Of a stretch of 11,665 bases of DNA, positions 1 through 7,069 are shown in pieces. The notes under the pieces are model-generated. The model was not told where the DNA came from. It ran no database searches and saw nothing but the letters and a program-made list of their open reading frames with translations. The stretch lies in contig DETG01000067.1 in assembly GCA_002361535.1 (NCBI GenBank), positions 1-11,665 of the forward strand, given 5' to 3'. Source of the DNA: Prevotella sp. UBA3294. Its GTDB lineage: Bacteria > Bacteroidota > Bacteroidia > Bacteroidales > Bacteroidaceae. The position numbers and the translations under genes were made by a program. The number at the start of each line of letters is the position of its first letter. Positions within the stretch are counted from its first letter, which is position 1.

Positions 1-907
1 CCACAAACAGGCATTTGTCAATTTCGGGATTGTCCTTCAACAACGTTGCAGCCTTAAAAGATGTCAACGTCTTGCCACTACCCGTTGTATGCCAGATATA
101 GCCGTTACCCCGATTTTCATTGATACAATTTATGATGGCCTTTACAGCATAAATCTGATAAGGACGCATCATCAATATCTTCTGTTCGCTGGCAACAAGT
201 ACCATGTAACGGCTAATCATCTCACCCAACTTACACTTCGCCAAGAAGACATCAGAGAAGTCGTCAAGGTTGGTTATCTTCTTGTTCTTCTCGTCTGCCC
301 ATTGATAGACAGGCAAATAGTTTTCGGCAGCATTGAAATTGAAATGAGTCCTGTTATTGTTGGCAAAATAGTAGGTATTCGTCCTGTTGCTGACAATGAA
401 CATCTGCATGAAGCAGAGCAACGAATTAGTATATCCGTTGCCAATATCATTCTTATAGTCAACAATCTGCTGCATGGCACGACGAGGGCTGACATCAAGT
501 GTCTTTAGCTCTATTTGCACAAGTGGCAAGCCGTTAATCAGTAATATCACATCATAGCGATGCGAACTATAACGGGTGTTCATTCGCAACTGATTGACGA
601 CTTCGTAGTCATTCTTGCACCAATCCTTGATATTGACTAATGTATATTGAAGAGGTGTACCGTCTTCACGTATAAACGTATTAATTTCACGCAACCTCCT
701 GGAAGAGATATAGACATCAGAATTAGTAAGTTCCTCCATCAATCGAGTAAACTCAGCATCTGTCAAATGCACTTTGTTCAATGTCTGAAATTTCTCTCTG
801 AAATTACGCTCAAGGCTCTGCCTGTCGTGAATATCATCACGATAGACATATTTCAAATCTGTTGTTAGTTTCTTTATGAAACTATTCTCTATTTGGCTTT
901 CTAACAC
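1..907 (-). CDS. hsdR: Type I restriction enzyme R subunit (HsdR), N-terminal part, cut by window edge
   Basis: The minus strand reads open for 302 codons from a GTG at 905-907 to the left edge, with no frameshift. The gene encodes the motor/nuclease subunit of a type I restriction-modification complex, which translocates DNA by ATP hydrolysis and cuts unmethylated DNA with HsdM and HsdS. Visible parts: an N-terminal PD-(D/E)xK nuclease domain with D119 in RYDVILLINGLPL and E133-K135 in VQIELK; a Q-like motif MRPYQIYAVKAI (residues 247-258); and Walker A TGSGKT (275-280) after GYIWHT. The helicase and C-terminal regions lie outside the window. GTG was chosen because an in-frame TAA lies four codons upstream and the nuclease domain begins soon after; the next in-frame ATG (residue 57) would cut into the domain. 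A TATATTTG box sits about 35 nt upstream. Family assignment is firm. Whether hsdM and hsdS follow cannot be seen. Confidence 0.93.
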   Translation of the reverse strand, partial: MLESQIENSFIKKLTTDLKYVYRDDIHDRQSLERNFREKFQTLNKVHLTDAEFTRLMEELTNSDVYISSRRLREINTFIREDGTPLQYTLVNIKDWCKNDYEVVNQLRMNTRYSSHRYDVILLINGLPLVQIELKTLDVSPRRAMQQIVDYKNDIGNGYTNSLLCFMQMFIVSNRTNTYYFANNNRTHFNFNAAENYLPVYQWADEKNKKITNLDDFSDVFLAKCKLGEMISRYMVLVASEQKILMMRPYQIYAVKAIINCINENRGNGYIWHTTGSGKTLTSFKAATLLKDNPEIDKCLFV

Positions 908-941
908 GCTTCTATATTATAGAATTATGATTATTTTGCTG

Positions 942-949
942 CAAATATA
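942..949 (-). promoter_or_regulatory. Bacteroidota -7 box for hsdR
   Basis: The minus strand reads TATATTTG, an exact match to TAnnTTTG, about 35 nt before the hsdR GTG. No TTTG lies at the ideal 19-21 nt upstream; the nearest is 23 nt away. A separate promoter would let hsdR be transcribed despite the decayed gene upstream. Confidence 0.5.
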
Positions 950-1078
950 CAAAAAAGAATTGGAACAGATGCCAAAAACAATCTTTTTCACCATTTATAC
1001 AATCAAAAATCTTATGGAACGGACTTGTGATTATCTTTTAGAGACAAATTAGTGCAATACATTTAGTCGGCTTTACCT

Positions 1079-2005
1079 TCAAATACAAATAGTATCATAC
1101 TTCAAATGCCCCCCGCGGAATAGTTTCTCAATGTAGTGTCCCCATCTAAGTCCTTTTTGTACAATCTACCAATGCCTTGATTATGTTGTTTGCAATAATA
1201 AAGATGCAGTCTGGACGAAGTAAATCGTTCGTCATCAGATAGGTATTATGCGACGACGTAAATACCTGACAATTAAGATTATACAACTGCTTGCATACCT
1301 CAAAGGCCAACTTAAAGTGATAGAACGCATCGAATTCGTCAATAAACACAGAAGATGCTACTGTCATCCTTTTAATCCATACATAAAGAAGCTTTAATGC
1401 TTGGGCTCCTGTAGATGCGATTGATTGGAAGGGAATTGTAATGCCCCTAATTTCACAGAACAAATTTTTGTCACCTTCTTTGGGGGGGAACAAAATTAAA
1501 ACGCTGCTCACTTACCTTTGCCAAGAATTCAGAGAAATCATCAACATACTTATTTTTGAATGATAAAATCCTCTAAACTGAACGTGGCCGTTTCAAGACC
1601 AATAAACTCCCGACTATCCAGATTCTTAAACCATAACAAGGAGTTTACAAACAGAATCAGTCTGACGATGTCATGATCCTGAGAAAAGGGATAGGATGCA
1701 GTCAAAAAGTTAACAACGGAAACGCTATTCAAATTTTGCTTGAAATTTTCCTTTACGGTGGCATCAACCTTAAACTGCTCATCGTCAATCTCAAAAACAC
1801 ATTGATTTCTTCTGAATACTTATTTATGATTGACAGTTAAGGACTCTGCTACAAGCAAGCCTACAGAATTCTTTGAATACTGATAGTCTAAGATGTCATT
1901 ATTATTAAACTCATAATTACTCGGATGGGCCAAATCCCATTCAATCCTTTCTGCAAAGCCTCGGAAGGTTTTTACGGAAAAATAACATTTGTCGACACTA
2001 TACAT
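1079..2005 (-). pseudogene. Decayed AAA15 / RloA-like ATP-binding protein
   Basis: Three reading frames together spell an AAA15-type (ABC/SMC-like) ATPase of the RloA/OLD-related group. The N-terminus (ATG 2003-2005) carries YFSVKTFRGFAERIEWDL and NYEFN, the family's usual opening. The family's Walker A segment should follow, but the reading passes straight to YQYSKN, a later part of the protein, so an internal deletion is inferred. A TAA at 1820-1822 interrupts the frame, which then continues as VFRRNQCVFEIDDEQFK. Frameshifts follow at an A5 run near 1553-1557, at a C7 run (1482-1488) and near 1146. The last frame keeps the signature-like ASTGAQAL, Walker B VFIDEFDAFYH and the H-loop SSHNTYLMTN. 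After the third shift the typical C-terminal WGHYIEKLFRGG is readable, ending at TGA 1079-1081. Without Walker A it cannot be a working ATPase. RloA/RloB genes are known companions of hsd loci; no rloB is seen here. Confidence 0.82.
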
Positions 2006-2029
2006 CAATTATCGGCAGTTTGAATTCAT

Positions 2030-2273
2030 AAAAACAGACCTCTCCGCACGTTGTGTTTCTGAAGTCCACGGTTCTCCTCTGTCAATGGTCAAATGCATAG
2101 AATACAAAACCCAGAAGGACGGTCGATAATTAATGAAGCAAAAGTACAAGGCATAATATAGAAGTTGATACTGTTTTGATACTTATTCTCATTAGTGGAC
2201 ATTAATGATTCAACAAAATGATCACTTTATTCTATTGCTGTCCGCTAAAACTCAAATGAGTAAGAATTCTTGT
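2030..2273. other. AT-rich spacer without a recognisable gene
   Basis: Both strands are broken by stops in all frames and show no conserved protein signature. The only items seen are the possible -7 box and, at the right end, a terminator hairpin. No insertion-sequence ends or tRNA were recognised. Confidence 0.5.
2139..2146 (-). promoter_or_regulatory. Possible -7 box for the AAA15 pseudogene
   Basis: The minus strand reads TACTTTTG, matching TAnnTTTG, about 135 nt upstream of the AAA15 start. No clear -33 element is visible, so this is a weak prediction. Confidence 0.3.
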
Positions 2274-2315
2274 CCGCAATGCCGATAAACAGGCATTGCG
2301 GTTTTCTTTTTTTTA
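2274..2315 (+). terminator. Strong intrinsic terminator, rightward, with no rightward gene upstream
   Basis: A perfect 10-bp stem CCGCAATGCC / GGCATTGCGG (2274-2283 and 2292-2301) with an 8-nt loop is followed on the plus strand by a T-rich tract (TTTTCTTTTTTTT). On the minus strand the hairpin lies just past the C11 protease stop but is followed by ACAAGAATTC, without a U tract. As an intrinsic terminator it therefore works rightward, where no gene ends. It may still act as a 3' hairpin for the leftward protease transcript. Confidence 0.7.
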
Positions 2316-2322
2316 AATAAGG

Positions 2323-3627
2323 TTATAAGTCATTGGCCAGAAGTTTAAACCACTCCATCTGCTTGATATCATCGTTATACTGGTTGTAGTTGCCGGTGGA
2401 CGGACTCTGCGGCACGAACATGGAAACACCGTGGAACTTCTCTTCCGTCATCTTGAAGTCGGTATAGAATTTATCCCACTTTTTGATGGTGTCCCACTTG
2501 TAGCCGATGCGCTTCATGACGACGGCTCTCGCGAGGGCCTCATTCCACATCTGGTAGTCAGCTGCCGAGGCATAGCGGCTCATGAAGTCGCCTGCATCGT
2601 AGTAGAAGTTGTGTACGTCAAGGTGTTCTGATCCATTGTCATCATAGCCGTAATGGATGATGCCGGTCATGTCGGCATAGCCGTCACCAAGGTCGGTCTT
2701 CACACTCTGCAGGGCCTGAGCAGTGGCCTGGGCCACATTGTCCATCTCGCTCATCTTCACTACCGACAACGGCAACTCGCCTTTGACGGAGGTGTGGTAA
2801 CGTTCGATGATGGAGCTGTAAAACATCTCTTTCTCGAACATGGCAGGCAGAATAGTGTCATAGGGAGCACCTTGTCCAGGAATCTCAGCAGGTGAGCCAA
2901 TCATGTAGTCAGTCACGTGGCGCAGTTCGTAGAGGTCCTCCAAACACATCATATGGCAGCAGTCGCACATGATGAACTTCATGTGAGGCATTTTCTGCAG
3001 GATGTTCTTCAGCGTTGGCACGTTGATCCATTTGCCAGAGTTACCGATACAATTGCCGTTGTCCAGTCCGTAGGCGCGTGTGGAGCTCACCTCCTGTCCC
3101 ATCACCCAGCCGGTGCCGTGTCCCCAGAGCACCAGTCCGTAGTCGCGTGTGGCGGCATATTTGTCATAGGCATAGCGCATCACCTGCTCCATCACCTCTG
3201 GGTCGCAGGCACGTGCGTCGCTCTTCGAGATGCCCATGTCGGTTACGGAAACAGAGTCTGTCACCTCTCCCCTCCAGATGCGCGCCAGCCAGGGGGTCTC
3301 CGTACTGCTGTCATCCAGATAGCGGCATACGAACACCAGCATACAGTCTTTGTCGCTCAGTTTCTTTGAACCCTCCTTGATCTCTTTCAGGTCGGCCTTG
3401 AGGAAATCTACATGGTTTTCATTATTCGTCAGGTTGTTCCTACCTGCCATATAGACGAGAACAGTTCTCTCAGGCTGCACCTGCTGACGGGTGGCACACT
3501 TTTGGACCGACCAATTGTCTGTTGATGCTAAATCTTCGTCGCTTGAACAGGCGGTGAAACTAATTGTTACTGCTGCGGTAAGGATGTTCATGAACACCTG
3601 CTTTGCCAAATCTTTCATTGTCTTCAT
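2323..3627 (-). CDS. Clostripain-family (C11) cysteine protease, lipoprotein
   Basis: A 434-residue C11 (clostripain/PmC11-like) cysteine peptidase, a family in clan CD that usually cuts after basic residues. The N-terminus is a lipoprotein signal peptide with a lipobox ending SFTAC (Cys27). The next residues, SSDED, are serine- and acid-rich like the Bacteroidota lipoprotein export signal, so surface display is likely. The catalytic His is H170 in VLWGHGTGW. The catalytic Cys lies in CDCCHMM (221-227), most likely C224 by alignment to the family's D-x-C pattern. Downstream the family block GSPAEIPGQGAPYD (244-257) is present. ATG 3627 was chosen because it gives a normal signal peptide and sits 23 nt after a good -7 box; the ATG three codons later is an alternative. 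The gene stands alone. The length is normal and nothing is broken. Substrate unknown. Confidence 0.9.
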   Translation of the reverse strand: MKTMKDLAKQVFMNILTAAVTISFTACSSDEDLASTDNWSVQKCATRQQVQPERTVLVYMAGRNNLTNNENHVDFLKADLKEIKEGSKKLSDKDCMLVFVCRYLDDSSTETPWLARIWRGEVTDSVSVTDMGISKSDARACDPEVMEQVMRYAYDKYAATRDYGLVLWGHGTGWVMGQEVSSTRAYGLDNGNCIGNSGKWINVPTLKNILQKMPHMKFIMCDCCHMMCLEDLYELRHVTDYMIGSPAEIPGQGAPYDTILPAMFEKEMFYSSIIERYHTSVKGELPLSVVKMSEMDNVAQATAQALQSVKTDLGDGYADMTGIIHYGYDDNGSEHLDVHNFYYDAGDFMSRYASAADYQMWNEALARAVVMKRIGYKWDTIKKWDKFYTDFKMTEEKFHGVSMFVPQSPSTGNYNQYNDDIKQMEWFKLLANDL

Positions 3628-3650
3628 CTACTTTTCTTTTTTTATGAATG

Positions 3651-3681
3651 CAAAGTTAAGGCGAATCGCATCTCTACTCAA
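3651..3681 (-). promoter_or_regulatory. Promoter of the C11 protease gene
   Basis: The minus strand carries TAACTTTG (3651-3658, matches TAnnTTTG) with TTG 20 nt upstream (3679-3681), a good Bacteroidota sigma-ABfr pattern. The start codon is 23 nt downstream, giving a short leader. Confidence 0.65.
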
Positions 3682-3708
3682 CAAAACTACAGTTTTCCTC
3701 ATCCATAG

Positions 3709-3798
3709 CCTGCATGGGGCTGGCACGACCAGAACAACAAGTATTACTGCGATGCTGTGTATCAGTACTTCAGCCAGCATGATGGCGGCATGACATAA
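3709..3798 (+). pseudogene. Possible 3' remnant of a lost gene
   Basis: A 29-codon plus-strand frame between TAG (3706-3708) and TAA (3796-3798) reads WGWHDQNNKYYCDAVYQYF followed by SQHDGGMT. The aromatic, polar composition and the higher GC than the AT-rich DNA just downstream look more like a protein C-terminus than random DNA. It has no start codon of its own and lies upstream of the leftward protease promoter. I do not recognise the family. It could also be a chance open frame. Confidence 0.25.
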
Positions 3799-3873
3799 AG
3801 GAATGAATGTAATAATTTCTTGGTTAAGTATGCAATAAAAGAGAACTCAAAAGAAAAATTGTTGTAATAATCA

Positions 3874-3904
3874 TTTGAACATTCAACTATTTAGCGTATC
3901 TTTG
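3874..3904 (+). promoter_or_regulatory. Consensus Bacteroidota promoter of the Nudix gene
   Basis: TTTG (3874-3877) and TATCTTTG (3897-3904) are separated by exactly 19 nt and match the TTTG-N19-TAnnTTTG consensus. The start codon follows 18 nt after the -7 box, giving a very short leader. This is the clearest promoter in the window. Confidence 0.8.
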
Positions 3905-3922
3905 CTGTGAATAATATACTCA

Positions 3923-4621
3923 ATGATGATGGAAGAGCTAAAATATCATTACAAATACCCGCATCCGAGCGTCACAACGGATTGTGTGATATTTGGATAT
4001 GATGGGACAAAACTTAATGTCCTATTGATAGAACGAGGTATCGATCCTTTCAAGGGATGTTGGGCATTCCCTGGTGGATTTCTGAATATGGATGAGACGG
4101 CTCTGCAGGGTGCTAAGCGCGAACTAAAAGAAGAAACCGGACTGGAGGATGCCTATATCCGTCAGTTCCATACATTCACGGCAGTTGATCGTGATCCACG
4201 CGAACGGGTGATCACAGTGGCCTATTATGCATTGGTGCGCATCAGTGAAGTCAAAGGCGGAGATGATGCAGCTAAGGCACAATGGTTTCCACTTGACCAG
4301 GTTCCATCATTGGCATTCGATCATGACAAAATATTGCGCCAGGCTCTGAGCGAACTCCGTAGGCAGATCCATTTTGAGCCTATCGGTTTTGAACTCTTGC
4401 CAGAGAAGTTCACCTTAACACAGCTGCAACACCTGTATGAAGTCATCCTTGGTGTGAAGTTCGATCGAGGGGAGTTCTGTAACAAGATGCTGAAACTTGG
4501 TATATTGACAGAGTCGGAAGAAAAACTTACACTTGGCAACAAGGATGTGGCCATCCTTTACCAGTTCAATCCGGAGAACTACAATGAAATGAAAGAAAAA
4601 GGCTTTAGGTTAGAGTTCTAA
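3923..4621 (+). CDS. Nudix hydrolase / NrtR-type regulator with C-terminal winged helix
   Basis: A 232-residue two-domain protein. Residues about 12-150 form a Nudix fold with a complete Nudix box (G52 x5 E58 x7 R66-E67-L68-x-E70-E71-x-G73-L74), so pyrophosphohydrolase activity is chemically possible. Residues about 155-215 (FTLTQLQHLYEVILGVKF, then the KMLKLGIL stretch) resemble the winged-helix domain of NrtR and of the related Bacteroides sugar regulators such as AraR. In NrtR the Nudix domain binds ADP-ribose and the winged helix represses NAD-related genes; AraR-type proteins usually have a degenerate box. The intact box favours an ADP-ribose-type hydrolase or regulator. Three ATGs in a row start the gene (3923, 3926, 3929); the first is used here. 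No NAD or arabinose gene is adjacent, so the target regulon is unknown. Confidence 0.85.
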   Translation: MMMEELKYHYKYPHPSVTTDCVIFGYDGTKLNVLLIERGIDPFKGCWAFPGGFLNMDETALQGAKRELKEETGLEDAYIRQFHTFTAVDRDPRERVITVAYYALVRISEVKGGDDAAKAQWFPLDQVPSLAFDHDKILRQALSELRRQIHFEPIGFELLPEKFTLTQLQHLYEVILGVKFDRGEFCNKMLKLGILTESEEKLTLGNKDVAILYQFNPENYNEMKEKGFRLEF

Positions 4622-4757
4622 CGAAGAACCTGTTGAGGAATGCAACTGCCATGCAATCATTAGGCCTCCCCAAAGCATATAGATAATATCTTTCGGGTAA
4701 GAAGATGATGTTGACACGAAGATGAAGGTGGAAAATGGAAAGGAATGGACATCAAAG

Positions 4758-4798
4758 AAGGCATGGACGGGCAAAAATGTGAGTGCCGACCATGCCTT
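4758..4798. repeat. Inverted repeat / hairpin between convergent genes
   Basis: AAGGCATGG (4758-4766) and CCATGCCTT (4790-4798) are perfect 9-bp arms, and inner GGCA/TGCC (4770-4773 and 4784-4787) can extend the stem. It begins 32 nt past the esterase stop on the minus strand and is followed there by a weak pyrimidine stretch (CTTTG), so it may be a leftward terminator. It lacks a real T tract in either direction. Confidence 0.4.
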
Positions 4799-4829
4799 GT
4801 CAGACTGAGGAATGTCACCGTTACAATGG

Positions 4830-5960
4830 TTACTGTCCTGCCGAGAGGTCAATATCCGTTGTGGCCCGTCCGCTTGCACTTAGGAACACGAACACCAGTT
4901 TCTCCTTGGGCAGATCCTTCAGGTTGAGTTCACAAGTCTTTGCACCTCCAAGTGCGTATGTCTTGACCGTCTGACCAGAGAAGCTGACAACATCCACTCT
5001 GTCAACAGGTTCAGAAGCCGAGACACTGAGCATTGTTCCTTTCCGTTGGGTTTCTATCTTCAGACTCGATGTGAAAGTCCCCGACTTGTCCAATCCGGCA
5101 GCAGCCAACTTTTCGCGACAAGTCTCTGCCAGTGCAGGATTTGTCGCCTCTAAATAGCGCAGGGCATAGTGACGCCCCAACATGCGATAGCCCTCGGAAG
5201 AGAAATGCAGGTTGTCATCGCTGGGCAGACAACCCTCTGATGATACGACATACGTGTCTGGATAGTGGTTCTGTATATCGTTGATGGTAGGATTGGCATG
5301 TCCGCAGATACCGCCATATTCGCCCCGCACGACCTCACCAACAAGCAAGGGAACAGCCGTTGAGTCGAACTTCAGCTCCTGCTGCAGGTCGCGGTATATC
5401 TTGCGCACTTCATTGCGCCACTTATCGTTATAGGCATCCGTCTCGCCTTGATGCAGAAGGATACCCTTGATGACACCATCCTTGGCGGCAATCTTCGCCA
5501 TGGAGAGTAGCCGCTGGTATGGATCGCGTCCATACTGATTCAGGATGCCGTTCATCCAGTCGCGCTCTTCCTTGTCAATCAGCGCACCATTTTTGTCCTT
5601 GTCGAAGAATGTGATGGGACAGCCTTCTACGGCCACCGACACGATACCGATACGTACCCCGTCGGGTACGACATCGAGCAGCGTGCGTCCAAACCAGTCG
5701 GCAGGTCCCAGATGGGCATCGGCTCTACAGAGTGGTGGCACGGCCTTGCGCCAAGTTCCTAACTTACGGTCTGCGCCGTCGGTTGTGGCCATACTGAGGT
5801 AGCGGTCGCTCACGTTGAGGTCTTGCTGCTCGATAGGAGCCTGGCCTGCCATGTTCGACTGTCCGAAGCAGAGGAATATCCAGAAATTCTGATCCTGTGC
5901 CTGCATTTGTAATGTCCCCATAACTGTCAATAGAAGAATAATAACCTTTCTCATTGTCAT
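4830..5960 (-). CDS. Secreted SGNH-type esterase (sialate O-acetylesterase / acetylxylan esterase-like)
   Basis: A 376-residue protein with a signal peptide (MTMRKVIILLLTVMGTLQM, cleavage probably after QAQ at 20-22). The SGNH blocks are visible: nucleophile S35 in FGQSNMAG (32-39), the HQGETD block (170-175) and the catalytic D249-x-x-H252 in DDNLHFS. This is the SASA/DUF303 carbohydrate-esterase type that removes acetyl groups from sugars such as xylan or sialic acid. Residues about 296-376 form a separate beta-rich tail (VDVVSFSGQTVKTY, CELNLKDLP) resembling a type IX secretion sorting domain, though its ending is atypical. The ATG at 5960 was chosen to open directly on the signal peptide; ATG 5954 fits as well. 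The frame extends in-frame further upstream to 6000 but those codons are probably leader. Only a poor promoter (TACTTTAA, about 10 nt from the start) is seen, so transcription may come from the reductase promoter upstream. Substrate unproven. Confidence 0.85.
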   Translation of the reverse strand: MTMRKVIILLLTVMGTLQMQAQDQNFWIFLCFGQSNMAGQAPIEQQDLNVSDRYLSMATTDGADRKLGTWRKAVPPLCRADAHLGPADWFGRTLLDVVPDGVRIGIVSVAVEGCPITFFDKDKNGALIDKEERDWMNGILNQYGRDPYQRLLSMAKIAAKDGVIKGILLHQGETDAYNDKWRNEVRKIYRDLQQELKFDSTAVPLLVGEVVRGEYGGICGHANPTINDIQNHYPDTYVVSSEGCLPSDDNLHFSSEGYRMLGRHYALRYLEATNPALAETCREKLAAAGLDKSGTFTSSLKIETQRKGTMLSVSASEPVDRVDVVSFSGQTVKTYALGGAKTCELNLKDLPKEKLVFVFLSASGRATTDIDLSAGQ

Positions 5961-6002
5961 ATAGTTTTTAAAGTATCGGGAGAATGCGTTCCCACACAAG
6001 AT

Positions 6003-6521
6003 TCAGCCGGGGCGGCAACGCCACATCTGATAGCCGTATCCCTGCATCCAGTCGCTGGTCTCTTTGGTCATACCTTTGCTCTCGGCCTCCTCTATACGAG
6101 TACCGGGATTGATGCTCTCCACCTGTTTCTTCGACATCTCTTCCACCCACTCGGCAGGGATCAGTTGTTTGCCGTTCCACTCGCCTTTCTGTAGCAGCAA
6201 CTGTCCCATCTTCGCCAAGTCCTCGGTCTTCAGCCAGAGTCCCCAGCCACCACAGTTGATGCCCTGCGGACTCTCCTCCCATTTGGGCTTATCGATATGC
6301 AGAGGTTCAAAGAGGCGTGGGGTCAGATAGTCCACCACCTTCTCGCCCGTCACTTTCTGCACGATGGCAGAGAGCATGTAGGTGCCAAGGCTGTTATAGA
6401 GATAGAACGTGCCGGGCTCATGCACCACGGGGTGGGCCAGAAATGCCGTCACCCAATCCAGGTCTGCACCGCCAGAATTGCGGAAGGATGGCTCCACGTC
6501 ATGTCCGCACGGCATACGAGA
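6003..6521 (-). pseudogene. Serine hydrolase (beta-lactamase class C-like) internal fragment
   Basis: About 170 codons of a Bacteroidota beta-lactamase-family serine hydrolase (PF00144 type, normally about 350-400 residues). Homology begins at MPCGHDVEPSF (ATG 6513-6515) and includes the motif block PGTFYLYNSLGTYMLSAIVQ with the catalytic-type Tyr-Asn, then GGWGLWLKTEDLAKMGQLLL and YGYQMWRCR. The N-terminal third with the S-x-x-K nucleophile is missing, replaced by aldo/keto reductase sequence. The C-terminal 60 or so residues are also missing: after YQMWRCR comes PG and a TGA (6003-6005). It cannot be active. The frame differs from the reductase fragment upstream but equals that of the esterase downstream. 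This is the downstream half of a deletion scar. Confidence 0.82.
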
Positions 6522-6960
6522 GCAGGTCGTCCAGGTGGTGGCGGTTGAAATTGCTAACGCCGATGGAGCGAACCTTGTCCCATCGTACATATTCTTCCAT
6601 CACCTGCCAAGTCTGCTTTACACAGTCCTTCACCGGCCAATGGATCAGCAGCAGGTCGATATAGTCCATATTTAACTTTCTGAGGCTCTCATCAATAGAA
6701 TCAGCTACAGTCTGGGGTCCCATCCGCATGATGTCGGTATGCACCTTCGTTGTCACGAAGATTTCATCTCGCGGCACACCGCTGTCAGCGATTCCTTGAC
6801 CAACCTCCGTCTCGTTCTCATATCCCTGCGCCGTATCGATATGTCTGAAACCAGCTTCTAATGCCTGCCGGACGTTCTGACGTGCCGTCTCACCCCGTAG
6901 CGTCCATGTACCCACACCTATCTGGGGTATTTCCAATCCATTGTTCAGTTTTACATTCAT
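6499..6960 (-). pseudogene. Truncated aldo/keto reductase, 5' half only
   Basis: The first 153 codons of an aldo/keto reductase (2,5-diketo-gluconate reductase-like; NADPH-dependent reduction of carbonyls; usual length about 270-280). All four catalytic residues are present: D42 and Y47 in DTAQGYENE, K72 in VTTKVHT and H107 in LLLIHWPV. RSIGVSNFNRHHLDDLLSYA (131-150) is the last family sequence. The reading then leaves the family and stops at TGA 6499-6501. The C-terminal half of the TIM barrel, with the nucleotide-binding IPKS-type loop, is absent, so the product should not fold or bind cofactor. ATG 6960 was chosen because the family start MNVKLNNGLEIP begins there. Junction with the serine hydrolase is at about 6505-6521. 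Confidence 0.85.
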
Positions 6961-6981
6961 AATCAATATTTATAATTGATA

Positions 6982-6989
6982 CAAATGTA
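6982..6989 (-). promoter_or_regulatory. -7 box of the truncated reductase
   Basis: The minus strand reads TACATTTG, matching TAnnTTTG, 21 nt before the reductase ATG. No clear -33 element. It probably also drives the downstream esterase, since no terminator is seen between them. Confidence 0.55.
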
Positions 6990-7069
6990 CATATAATTAG
7001 GTGATAATTGTTATTTATGCTGTAAGATTTAAGTGTTTTTATTATTAGGGCTTGTGTTTGTGAACTTCA

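Noticed and set aside
1079..2005. A complete PARIS, Gabija or retron defence system at the left end
   Set aside because: Only a broken AAA15-type ATPase is seen; no TOPRIM, UvrD, reverse transcriptase or RloB partner is present in the window.
2917..3380. Long plus-strand frames opposite the C11 protease
   Set aside because: They are antisense to a well-supported gene, and their His/Val-rich or Arg/Ser/Pro-rich composition is typical of shadow frames.
4610..4879. An 89-codon minus-strand frame between the Nudix and esterase genes with a hydrophobic stretch
   Set aside because: It overlaps the 3' ends of two well-supported genes and has no promoter; the hydrophobic part is not convincing as a conserved membrane protein.
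6003..6960. A functional aldo/keto reductase-hydrolase fusion protein
   Set aside because: The two parts are in different frames, the reductase stops at 6499-6501, and each part lacks essential regions.
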